A stretch of 7,265 nucleotides of DNA, from contig UQNC01000067.1 in the NCBI GenBank assembly GCA_900542175.1, forward strand, positions 1-7,265. The letters run 5' to 3'. This stretch comes from an uncultured Collinsella sp. Lineage in GTDB: Bacteria > Actinomycetota > Coriobacteriia > Coriobacteriales > Coriobacteriaceae. The position numbers and the translations under genes are program-made. Within the stretch, counting starts at the first letter, position 1; every line of letters starts with the position of its first letter. Of this stretch, positions 1 to 5,320 are shown in pieces. The notes beneath the pieces are model-generated. The model had not been told where the DNA came from. It searched no databases and saw only the letters and a program-made list of their open reading frames with translations.

Positions 1-611
1 AGCCCGCCGACGAAAATCAGGTCTACACCATCCCCATGGGTGCTTTCCCGGAGTATGACCCCACTGTGGACCACGAGCGCATCTTCTCCGGCACCCTGAA
101 CTTCCGCCCCAAGGGACACACCCCCGTGCTGCAGGCCAACTTTGACAAGGCCGTGGCCGAGAACGGTCTGGAAGCCTACTTTGATTCTCCCGCCCGTCAG
201 CTGATCCGCGGCGAGGACGGCCGCGTGACCGTCTCGGGCGTGGACTCGGGCAAGCTGGAGGTCCGCGAGCTCAAGGCGCCCAAGGGCTACACCGCCTTCG
301 AGGGCACGCGATCCGTGACGGTCAAAGCCGAGGGCCTGGACGTCGACCAGGTGGCCGCCGCCAAGCCCAAGCTCACCATCACGGCCGAGTCGCCCCTGCG
401 CGCCGACAGCGCGGACGGGTCGACGGGCAGCCTGGAGGCGTCGCTCATCAACGCGCCCACCGGCACACCCCCTAGCATTACCACCGGAGGCTTTATGCCC
501 TCGACTGGCGATATGGCAATGTACGCCGCGGCCGCCGCAGCGGTCGCCGGAGCCGCGCTCATCGTGGTCGCGCTCCTGGTCAAGCGGGGAGGTGGCAGCC
601 ATAAAGAGTAG
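1..611 (+). CDS. Accessory (minor) sortase-anchored pilin, 3' part
   Basis: The 5' end lies outside the window; the frame is open from base 3 and an internal ATG at 36 is not the start. About 203 residues of the C-terminal part are visible. A Cna-B/SpaA-like fold is suggested by a segment near 250-295 reading KLEVRELKAPKGY, the E-box type strand whose Glu helps form an internal Lys-Asn isopeptide bond in Gram-positive pilins. The C-terminus is a sorting signal: MPSTG at 495-509, a hydrophobic alanine/valine-rich helix, then KRGGG and a charged tail. MPSTG replaces the usual LPXTG. The protein should be exported, joined to pilin or peptidoglycan by sortase, and act as an adhesive or base/tip subunit. 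It lies upstream of the larger shaft pilin on the same strand, so co-transcription is likely. The accessory role is inferred from gene order; the N-terminal adhesive part cannot be seen. Confidence 0.85.
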   Translation, partial: PADENQVYTIPMGAFPEYDPTVDHERIFSGTLNFRPKGHTPVLQANFDKAVAENGLEAYFDSPARQLIRGEDGRVTVSGVDSGKLEVRELKAPKGYTAFEGTRSVTVKAEGLDVDQVAAAKPKLTITAESPLRADSADGSTGSLEASLINAPTGTPPSITTGGFMPSTGDMAMYAAAAAAVAGAALIVVALLVKRGGGSHKE

Positions 612-617
612 CTGGCA

Positions 618-636
618 GCCCCACAGAGAGCGGGGC
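618..636 (+). other. Short GC hairpin between the two pilin genes
   Basis: GCCCC (618-622) can pair with GGGGC (632-636) across a 9-nt loop just after the accessory pilin stop codon. No T-tract follows, so it is unlikely to be a full terminator. It could be an mRNA processing or stability element between two pilin genes that need different expression levels. The rest of the 108-bp gap is purine-rich leader leading to the ribosome binding site of the next gene. Confidence 0.3.
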
Positions 637-719
637 GAGACGTAGCGAAGCAGATGCTAAGACACAGACAGACAGATTTAGATCAAATGGACTTCAAGCA
701 GAAAGCAGAGGAAAAGAAG

Positions 720-2489
720 ATGAGCATGAGCAAGAACATCGTACGCCTGGCAGTAACCGCAGGCCTCACAGCGGCGTTGAGCTTCGGCGGCGTCATGGCC
801 CCGGTCACGATGGCGTTTGCGGCGGGTACGCCGACGGTGGCCACGGAGAAGGGTAAGGTGGCTATCACCGACGAAACATACACCGGCACGACATTCAAGG
901 GCATTCAGATCTTCACCGCGAAGGTCACGCAGGATCAGAAGGGCGATGGGAGCTGGGATGGCTCGGCCGCTAAGACTCTTTCCGATATTCAGTGGGCTCC
1001 GGGTAATGTGAAAACCCTCGTTACGACTGCGCTCAAAGACGTTACTGGAGCACCTGGCGTAGATGCTGACGCCCAGACGTGGGCGGAGTTCATCAGCACG
1101 ACTCAGGGCCCTAATTCTGGAGAGACTACGGCGGTTGATGCTGGCACAACTCTTGACTTGATTGCCAAGGCCTTGGAAGGGGACAAGAACCTCACGTGGA
1201 CAAAGCCAAGCGATTCCACCAAAGGTAGCTTTAAGGATCTTGATCATGGCTACTGGCTTTTCGTGACCGATACGCCCAGTACGACCAGCGGTGCTAATGG
1301 CAATACTGATGCGTATACCTCGCCGATTTTCACCATCGTCGGTGGCTCTGACGTTAACGTGACCCCCAAGAAGGACGTCCCCAACGTGACCAAGGCCGTA
1401 AAGGATGACAAGAACGGCAAGTTTGTTACGGACGATAGCAAGAATGTTTTCACCGCAGCCAACAAGGCCGCCGACTCCGCTGCTGGACAGCTTGTTAAAT
1501 ATCAGCTTGCCGGCACTGTGGCTAGCAACATTAACACATACGTCAAGTACAGCTACGCTTTCACCGACAATCTTCCCTCCACGATGGTGCCGAATCTTGA
1601 TGGAAATAAACCGGTCGTTGAGGTCAAGATTAACGATTCAGTCGTAGATCCCGCTTACTACAGTGCGACCTATGTCCCGGGGGAAAGCACGAATACGCTC
1701 ACTGTTTCCTTCGAAAACCTCAAAGGAGCAAAGGATAAGGCTGGCAATCCTATCACCGTTGACGGTAGTTCGACAGTCTATGTGAACTATGAGGCAAAAC
1801 TTGTTGCTGGCAAGATTAACGCGGATATGCTCGGCAAGGCCCAGGTGAACAATGTCAAGTTGACCTATTCCAACAACCCGTACAACACCAGCGACACCGG
1901 TACCACGGTTGACCATCCGGCCTATGACTACACTTATGGTATCGATGTTACCAAGGTCGGTAGCGACAAGGATGAGACCGGCAATCTCAAGAAACTCCAG
2001 GGCGTTCAGTTCACGCTGAAGGAGGAAGGCTCCAGCGAATTTATCAAGGCCGACGGTACCACGACGACAGATACAGATGCCGCAATACTAACTACCAACG
2101 ATAAGGGCATGATCAACGTTGTCGGTCTTGATGAGGGCACCTATATCCTTAAAGAGGTAACTCCGGCGCCTGGTTACAATAACTCTGCCTCCAATGGCGT
2201 CAAGTTCACTATTGCCCGCGGCACGCTTAAGCAGGATGGCTCCGAAGTGATCCCTGACAAGAATTCTGCCCACGTCACTGCTGCTGATGGTGTTGTAAAG
2301 GCTGATTCTGCTGTCACTTCTACCGGTAAGCTGAGCTTCATCATCGTCGACCAGAAGGGCTCCAACCTCCCGCTCACCGGCCTTAACGGCGTGACCTTCA
2401 CTTGGATCGCTGGTGGCGCGGTGCTGTGCATCGGCGTGGCGCACCTCATCCGCAGCCGTAAACAGGCTGAGGAGTCCGAGCAGGAGTAA
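720..2489 (+). CDS. Major (shaft) pilin, isopeptide-forming, LPLTG-anchored
   Basis: The start at 720 is chosen because AGAGGA (707-712) sits 7 nt upstream and the N-terminus then becomes a signal peptide; the frame is open to an ATG at 654 without a good site. The protein has 589 residues. Residues 1-35 are a signal peptide (MSMSKNIVRL, hydrophobic core, likely cleavage after AFA). Residues 40-205 form an N-terminal domain ending in the strand GYWLFVTD typical of fimbrial shaft proteins. Residues 212-218 read VNVTPKK, matching the pilin-motif position (usually YPK), so K217 is the likely lysine for inter-subunit linkage. Residues 245-400 resemble the fimbrial isopeptide-forming D2 domain. 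Residues 405-545 resemble a SpaA/Cna-B domain, with an E-box YILKEVTPAPGY (E479). LPLTG (550-554), a membrane segment and a charged tail end the protein. A class C sortase should polymerise it; the candidate is at 5321. Its coding sequence is less GC-rich than its upstream neighbour, as is common for variable surface antigens. Confidence 0.92.
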   Translation: MSMSKNIVRLAVTAGLTAALSFGGVMAPVTMAFAAGTPTVATEKGKVAITDETYTGTTFKGIQIFTAKVTQDQKGDGSWDGSAAKTLSDIQWAPGNVKTLVTTALKDVTGAPGVDADAQTWAEFISTTQGPNSGETTAVDAGTTLDLIAKALEGDKNLTWTKPSDSTKGSFKDLDHGYWLFVTDTPSTTSGANGNTDAYTSPIFTIVGGSDVNVTPKKDVPNVTKAVKDDKNGKFVTDDSKNVFTAANKAADSAAGQLVKYQLAGTVASNINTYVKYSYAFTDNLPSTMVPNLDGNKPVVEVKINDSVVDPAYYSATYVPGESTNTLTVSFENLKGAKDKAGNPITVDGSSTVYVNYEAKLVAGKINADMLGKAQVNNVKLTYSNNPYNTSDTGTTVDHPAYDYTYGIDVTKVGSDKDETGNLKKLQGVQFTLKEEGSSEFIKADGTTTTDTDAAILTTNDKGMINVVGLDEGTYILKEVTPAPGYNNSASNGVKFTIARGTLKQDGSEVIPDKNSAHVTAADGVVKADSAVTSTGKLSFIIVDQKGSNLPLTGLNGVTFTWIAGGAVLCIGVAHLIRSRKQAEESEQE

Positions 2490-2589
2490 CGCTCGCTCAC
2501 CCATCCCTTTGGCAGGTGGGATGTGATGGCCATGAGACTTGCGGACACTTTTCTCGTCCATCTACGTCCTTGCTTTGCCATTCTCTTTT

Positions 2590-2629
2590 CGGGGCAGACT
2601 CCGCACTGGAGTCTGCCCCGTTTTTTTTT
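2590..2629 (+). terminator. Strong intrinsic terminator after the shaft pilin
   Basis: A perfect 13-bp GC-rich stem (2590-2602 with 2608-2620, loop GCACT) is followed by nine T residues (2621-2629). It closes the pilin transcription unit about 100 bp after the stop codon, so the sortase 2.7 kb downstream should rely on its own promoter or on read-through from the intervening genes. Bases 2490-2589 show no credible gene. Confidence 0.93.
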
Positions 2630-2662
2630 GGGATAACACAGCCAGCCTTCATCGTCCGATGC

Positions 2663-2774
2663 GGGCACGTTCGTCATCGCGTTTCTTGACTCGTATGAAG
2701 TTCGGTTTAAGGTCCGTAGGCGCACGCGCGATGCGGACGGTAGAAGGCATTTGCGCCGCAACAAGCGCAAATAA
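2663..2774 (+). pseudogene. 5'-truncated copy of the 50-aa membrane protein gene
   Basis: In frame this reads GTFVIAFLDSYEV and continues to the same arginine/lysine-rich end (RRNKRK) as the intact gene at 3105-3257. It lacks the first 15 codons, the start codon and the ribosome binding site. Reading upstream in frame there is no ATG before the stop at 2634-2636. The three differences from the intact copy are one silent change, Gly to Asp and Gln to His. The body carries no frameshift or nonsense change, so the loss is a deletion or recombination of the 5' end rather than gradual decay. It is unlikely to be translated. Confidence 0.8.
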
Positions 2775-2775
2775 G

Positions 2776-2806
2776 AATGCCCGGGGTTAGAGGCCCGGGC
2801 ATTTAA
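2776..2806 (+). terminator. Terminator-like hairpin of the truncated cassette
   Basis: AATGCCCGGG (2776-2785) pairs perfectly with CCCGGGCATT (2794-2803) across an 8-nt loop, two bases after the pseudogene stop. The following T run is short (TTTAAC), so it may be a modest terminator or a 3'-end stabilising hairpin. The identical hairpin follows the intact copy. Confidence 0.65.
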
Positions 2807-2879
2807 CAAAACCAGAAAACTAGGCCGCCCGCGCTCTCGTACACTTACGCGGGGTGCGTCGTTTTCTATTGATATTGTA

Positions 2880-2905
2880 TCCCGAATCGCCCCGCCGATC
2901 CGGGA
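2880..2905 (+). other. Conserved second hairpin, upstream copy
   Basis: TCCCGAATCG (2880-2889) faces CGATCCGGGA (2896-2905) over a 6-nt loop; nine of ten pairs form, with one A-C mismatch. CATTTTGAAAAC follows. The same element occurs in the other cassette copy as a perfect 10-bp stem. Role unknown: weak terminator, RNA 3' end or protein-binding palindrome are all possible. Confidence 0.5.
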
Positions 2906-2986
2906 CATTTTGAAAACGCAAACACGTCGGGCAAACCCGGACAATGCGGCCAGGCTCCGCTGGATGAGGAATAGTGTTTGTAGCTA

Positions 2987-3002
2987 TCGAACAAATGTTT
3001 GT
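2987..3002 (+). promoter_or_regulatory. LexA (SOS) box-like sequence
   Basis: TCGAACAAATGTTTGT contains CGAAC-N4-GTTTG, which fits the Gram-positive SOS consensus CGAACRNRYGTTY and is close to the actinobacterial TCGAAC-N4-GTTCGA: the left half is perfect and the right half has four of six bases. It lies 102 bp before the start codon of the 50-aa membrane protein, in the part of the inter-repeat region not duplicated elsewhere in the window. I could not place a convincing -35/-10 pair over it. A TAAAAT at 3043-3048 is the nearest -10-like hexamer. A chance match is possible. Confidence 0.4.
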
Positions 3003-3036
3003 CAAAATCGCGTTTACCAGCTGTGGGTGCATACGC

Positions 3037-3058
3037 TCGCAGTAAAATATCCTTGCGA
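3037..3058 (+). promoter_or_regulatory. Inverted repeat around a -10-like TAAAAT
   Basis: TCGCA (3037-3041) and TGCGA (3054-3058) flank TAAAAT (3043-3048), 47 bp before the small-protein start codon. This could be an operator over a weak promoter or a hairpin in the 5' leader. No good -35 is visible at normal spacing. Confidence 0.3.
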
Positions 3059-3104
3059 CGCATCCCGTGCGCGGGCGGCCGACGACTCGATCGGAGGTCA
3101 CCAT

Positions 3105-3257
3105 ATGCTGAAATTCCTTAACGCGCTCGCCGCCCTCGCGGCGGTGGGCACGTTCGTCATCGCGTTTCTTGACTCGTATGAGGTTCGGTTTAAGGTCCGT
3201 AGGCGCACGCGCGGTGCGGACGGTAGAAGGCAGTTGCGCCGCAACAAGCGCAAATAA
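3105..3257 (+). CDS. Small membrane protein with basic tail, 50 aa, unknown function
   Basis: The start at 3105 is supported by GGAGG (3093-3097) with normal spacing and by the resulting protein: a hydrophobic N-terminal segment of about 20 residues (MLKFLNALAALAAVGTF onwards, ending at FLD) forming one membrane helix, then a strongly basic tail of about 25 residues rich in Arg/Lys (RRRTRGADGRRQLRRNKRK). The frame is open upstream to 2910, but that extension has no ribosome site and looks non-coding. A terminator follows 1 bp after the stop, so this is a single-gene unit. The body of the gene is duplicated at 2663-2774. The architecture recalls small membrane toxins of type I toxin-antitoxin systems and SOS-induced membrane peptides, but I recognise no family. 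The two copies preserve the reading frame, which supports real coding. Confidence 0.65.
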   Translation: MLKFLNALAALAAVGTFVIAFLDSYEVRFKVRRRTRGADGRRQLRRNKRK

Positions 3258-3258
3258 G

Positions 3259-3290
3259 AATGCCCGGGGTTAGAGGCCCGGGCATTTAAC
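3259..3290 (+). terminator. Terminator-like hairpin after the small membrane protein gene
   Basis: AATGCCCGGG (3259-3268) pairs with CCCGGGCATT (3277-3286) across GTTAGAGG; the sequence is identical to the upstream copy. It starts 1 bp after the stop codon. The T-tract is short (TTTAAC), so strength is uncertain. Confidence 0.65.
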
Positions 3291-3360
3291 AACGTCGGAA
3301 ACTGGTCGCCCGCGCTTTCGATCACTTACGCGGGGTGCGTCGTTTCCTACAGACATTGTA

Positions 3361-3386
3361 TCCCGAATCGCCCAGCCGATTCGGGA
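3361..3386 (+). other. Conserved second hairpin, downstream copy
   Basis: TCCCGAATCG (3361-3370) pairs perfectly with CGATTCGGGA (3377-3386) over loop CCCAGC, followed by CATTTTG. It is about 100 bp past the small gene and 35 bp before the operator region of the next gene pair. It may end transcripts that pass the first hairpin, or be a protein-binding palindrome. Confidence 0.5.
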
Positions 3387-3421
3387 CATTTTGAAAACTC
3401 AAATATGGGCTTAGGCGCGAA

Positions 3422-3473
3422 CGGAATCTCGTTAATTCCGAAAATTATGTATAATTCCAATATAAACTGGAAT
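3422..3473 (+). promoter_or_regulatory. Promoter with paired inverted-repeat operators for the TA-like unit
   Basis: A perfect TATAAT lies at 3450-3455 directly after TG; no good -35 is visible at 16-18 bp. On its upstream side CGGAAT-N7-ATTCCG spans 3422-3440, and overlapping its downstream edge ATTCCA-N8-TGGAAT spans 3454-3473. This gives four GGAAT half-sites within 52 bp around the -10. Type IV antitoxins of the AbiEi kind repress their own operon by binding inverted repeats in the promoter, and this is the layout expected for such control by the winged-helix product of the next gene. Transcription would begin near 3462, leaving a leader of about 25 nt. Confidence 0.65.
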
Positions 3474-3485
3474 CGAACGAAAACA

Positions 3486-4454
3486 ATGGAAATGAACGAA
3501 GCACTAATCTACTTACAAGAAGCACTAGGCCTTTCCGCCAAGACCAAAACTTGGCCTGGATCCGCATGCTTGCCGCTGCATCTGCGGGCGATTGAGGTCC
3601 GCGCTGTTGACGCAAACGGTTTTTCGTTTTTGCTTGCAAGTTTGCCTACTGGCGTCGGGCTTCCCGAGGCTAAGAGGGTCTATAGTCAGCTAGCCTTGCG
3701 TGCGGAGACTCCTGTTGTCGTTTCGTTTCCTGATGCCGATGCACGTCAGCGCAAAGCATTGGTCGCACAAGGGATTCCGTTTGTTTGCCCCGGCAGACAG
3801 GCTTTTCTTCCATTTATGGGCACGGCCTGCACGGAGAGGGGCAGTGTCCGGTTTCGCAATCACGCGACCAAGATGTCACCCAACGCGCAGGCTGCCGCAA
3901 TCTGGGGAGCAGCCCAGGAGCCATATCGTCCCTACGACCTTTGTCGTGCGCTTGGGATCTCGGCAAGCCGCGCGAGTGAGGCCATAACCGAGCTTGTTGA
4001 CAGGGGGCTCGCGAGGCGCGAGCGTCGCAAGCGACGTGTCGTCGTGTTCCCTGTTGCCGTTGATCTTCTGCTCAGTGAGCACATGGCAGAGCTCTCCTCG
4101 CCTGTCTCGAAGGTCTTTTTTGCAAGGAAGACGCCGCAGATCGACTATCTTGTTGACGCCGGGGAGACGGCGCTCGCTGCGCGTTCGATGCTCGCTGCGC
4201 CGGGCATGGAACAAAAGGCCGTCTTAAGAAGTGCATGGCGTCAACTGAGCGATCTCGAAGTCGCAGACGGGGAGTTGCCGGATAACGAGACGGCGATGAT
4301 CCAAGTGTGGCGCTATGCACCCGTGTTTGCCGACTCCTCCCGTGTCGACAACATTTCGCTTGCGCTATCTTTGGCGGCAATCGACGATGAGCGAATTCAG
4401 CTCGAAGTCGATCGCATGTTTGGAAAGGAATATCCATGGCAAGAAGCGCTGTAG
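3486..4454 (+). CDS. Winged-helix protein, putative antitoxin/repressor of an AbiE-like pair
   Basis: The 322-aa reading starts at 3486 (a second ATG at 3492 is equally possible). The frame is open to 3405, but the earlier ATGs lie upstream of or inside the TATAAT promoter, so they are unlikely starts. The Shine-Dalgarno is weak. Residues 1-125 form an N-terminal domain that includes VVVSFPDADARQRKAL and GIPFVCPGRQAFLPFMG. A winged helix-turn-helix of MarR-like type spans about 135-190: YDLCRALGISASRASEAITE is the helix-turn-helix and GLARRERRKRRVVVFP is the wing. Residues 195-322 have no motif I can name and may neutralise the partner. The 3' end overlaps the nucleotidyltransferase gene by 19 bp, a strong sign of translational coupling. 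Classic AbiEi antitoxins carry the winged helix at the N-terminus; here it is central, so this is a distinct architecture. The antitoxin role is inferred from the gene pair and operator. I do not recognise the N-terminal domain; a modified nuclease-like fold is only a guess. Confidence 0.72.
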   Translation: MEMNEALIYLQEALGLSAKTKTWPGSACLPLHLRAIEVRAVDANGFSFLLASLPTGVGLPEAKRVYSQLALRAETPVVVSFPDADARQRKALVAQGIPFVCPGRQAFLPFMGTACTERGSVRFRNHATKMSPNAQAAAIWGAAQEPYRPYDLCRALGISASRASEAITELVDRGLARRERRKRRVVVFPVAVDLLLSEHMAELSSPVSKVFFARKTPQIDYLVDAGETALAARSMLAAPGMEQKAVLRSAWRQLSDLEVADGELPDNETAMIQVWRYAPVFADSSRVDNISLALSLAAIDDERIQLEVDRMFGKEYPWQEAL

Positions 4455-5209
4455 AAGGTCTCCAAGAATTTCAGCAGCATATGCAAGAAGCTGAAGGATC
4501 GTATGCCCTTATCGGCGGCACGGCATGCGACATTTTGCTCGCGGAGGCGGGGCTTTCATTCAGGGCGACTCACGATTTTGATGTGGTAATTGTCGCCGAT
4601 GACCGGTTGCCTCAGACGGCAGAAGCTATATGGACTTTGGTGCGTGATGGCGGTTACCGCTGCGGCTGGGGCGAAGGCAAAGGCTCATGTTTTTATCGGT
4701 TTACAGAGCCTAAGAGGCCGGGTTACCCCCATATGATCGAACTCTTCGCGAAGTGCCCCGACTTTCTAAAGGGTCGTGAGGGGATTGATGTGGCGCCAAT
4801 TCACGTTGATGAAAACATAAGCAGTCTTTCGGCAATTTTGTTGGACGATGCTTACTACAGCTTGTTCCTTCAGGGAATTCGGACCGTAGACGGCGTTTCG
4901 GTCCTGGGTACGGAATACATTGTCCCGTTCAAAGCGAAGGCGTATCTCGACCTAAAAGCCAGAAGGGAAGCGGGGGAGAACGTTGATTCGAAGAAGGTAA
5001 AAAAGCATAAACGCGATGCGCTGAGGCTTGCTCAGCTGCTTGGCGAGTCGGAAGGTGTCGACCTGGGCGAAGAACTGAAGGACGATATGCTTGCGTTTGT
5101 TAAAGATTGCGAGGTGGGCGACGTCAATCTGAAACAGATCGGGGTTGCGGGCGTAACGATGGCGCAGTTGCTCGAGACGATGAAAGCAACATATGGCTTG
5201 ATTGGTTGA
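4436..5209 (+). CDS. AbiEii-like nucleotidyltransferase, putative type IV toxin
   Basis: The start at 4436 has AAGGA (4425-4429) at 6-nt spacing inside the upstream gene. The 257-aa protein carries the nucleotidyltransferase signature: LIGGTACDILL (GG at 27-28), then RATHDFDVVI with the metal-binding pair D47 and D49, and a probable third carboxylate E102 in HMIELF. Further on, PFKAKAYLDLKAR (K166/K168) and KKHKRDALRL (K192, D194) fit motifs III and IV of the AbiEii/AbiGii family. Members such as AbiEii bind nucleotides, and mycobacterial MenT enzymes add nucleotides to tRNA acceptor ends, stopping translation. The substrate of this one is unknown. All visible catalytic residues are present, so it is probably active. 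With its overlapping upstream partner it should form a toxin-antitoxin or phage-defence unit. An alternative is an antibiotic-modifying nucleotidyltransferase, which is less likely given the paired regulator and the lysine-rich motif IV. Confidence 0.8.
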   Translation: MARSAVEGLQEFQQHMQEAEGSYALIGGTACDILLAEAGLSFRATHDFDVVIVADDRLPQTAEAIWTLVRDGGYRCGWGEGKGSCFYRFTEPKRPGYPHMIELFAKCPDFLKGREGIDVAPIHVDENISSLSAILLDDAYYSLFLQGIRTVDGVSVLGTEYIVPFKAKAYLDLKARREAGENVDSKKVKKHKRDALRLAQLLGESEGVDLGEELKDDMLAFVKDCEVGDVNLKQIGVAGVTMAQLLETMKATYGLIG

Positions 5210-5320
5210 GTGGGGTTACGTGGCCCGAACGGTGCAGCCTAGCTGCGTTGTCCGGCGCATGAGCTCGCTAATCGGCTATTATTTGTTTAGACAACCTGAG
5301 CTGTAAAGGAGTGACCGGCG
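5210..5320 (+). promoter_or_regulatory. Intergenic region before the sortase
   Basis: No clear terminator closes the toxin-like gene; GCAGC-CTA-GCTGC (5234-5246) is a short hairpin without a T-tract. A TATTAT at 5277-5282 could be a -10, and TTGTCC (5248-5253) resembles a -35 but is 23 bp away, too far for standard spacing. TTGT-TTAG-ACAA (5283-5294) is a small palindrome just after the TATTAT. The ribosome site AAAGGAG lies at 5305-5311. The sortase may therefore be transcribed from a weak local promoter or by read-through. Confidence 0.35.

Larger units (their letters stand above)
2663..2922 (+). repeat. Direct repeat, upstream copy of a small-protein cassette
   Basis: This stretch matches 3146-3403 at an offset of 481-483 bp. 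Shared in order: the 3' part of a small basic-protein gene, a terminator hairpin, a short diverged patch (about 2807-2825, where the 2-bp length difference lies), the block CGCCCGCGCT...CACTTACGCGGGGTGCG, and a second hairpin ending near TTTTGAAAAC. The 112 shared coding bases differ at three positions; the non-coding part is somewhat more diverged. The similarity starts abruptly inside the small gene, 34 bp after the pilin terminator. I see no terminal inverted repeats or target duplication marking it as a transposon. Confidence 0.92.
3146..3403 (+). repeat. Direct repeat, downstream copy of the small-protein cassette
   Basis: Partner of 2663-2922. It begins at codon 15 of the intact 50-aa protein gene and runs through the terminator (3259-3286), the conserved block CGCCCGCGCT to GGGGTGCGTCG (about 3307-3343) and the second hairpin (3361-3386), ending a few bases before the promoter region of the toxin-antitoxin-like pair. 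Conservation of both non-coding hairpins together with the gene suggests the unit was copied as a whole. Confidence 0.92.

Noticed and set aside
654..719. Longer start for the shaft pilin
   Set aside because: It would put a charged stretch of 22 residues before the signal peptide and lacks a ribosome site; the ATG at 720 has AGAGGA at 7 nt.
2174..2944. 256-codon open frame on the minus strand
   Set aside because: It crosses the pilin end, its terminator and the repeat; the translation is Arg/Ser/Cys-rich without any motif.
2910..3104. 65-codon upstream extension of the small membrane protein frame (ATG at 2910)
   Set aside because: It starts inside the repeat's TTTTGAAAAC tail, has no ribosome site, reads as irregular Cys/Arg-rich sequence and contains the LexA-like box; the ATG at 3105 has GGAGG and gives a clean membrane helix.
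2663..3403. Composite transposon bounded by the direct repeats
   Set aside because: The interior is only 223 bp with no transposase, and the repeat ends show no inverted termini or target duplication.
3405..3485. Longer N-terminus of the winged-helix protein (ATG at 3405 or 3447)
   Set aside because: Both ATGs lie upstream of or next to the TATAAT at 3450-3455 and within the palindromes, with no ribosome site; transcripts from that promoter would not include them.
5234..5246. Terminator for the nucleotidyltransferase gene
   Set aside because: GCAGC-CTA-GCTGC is a 5-bp stem with a 3-nt loop and no T-tract after it.
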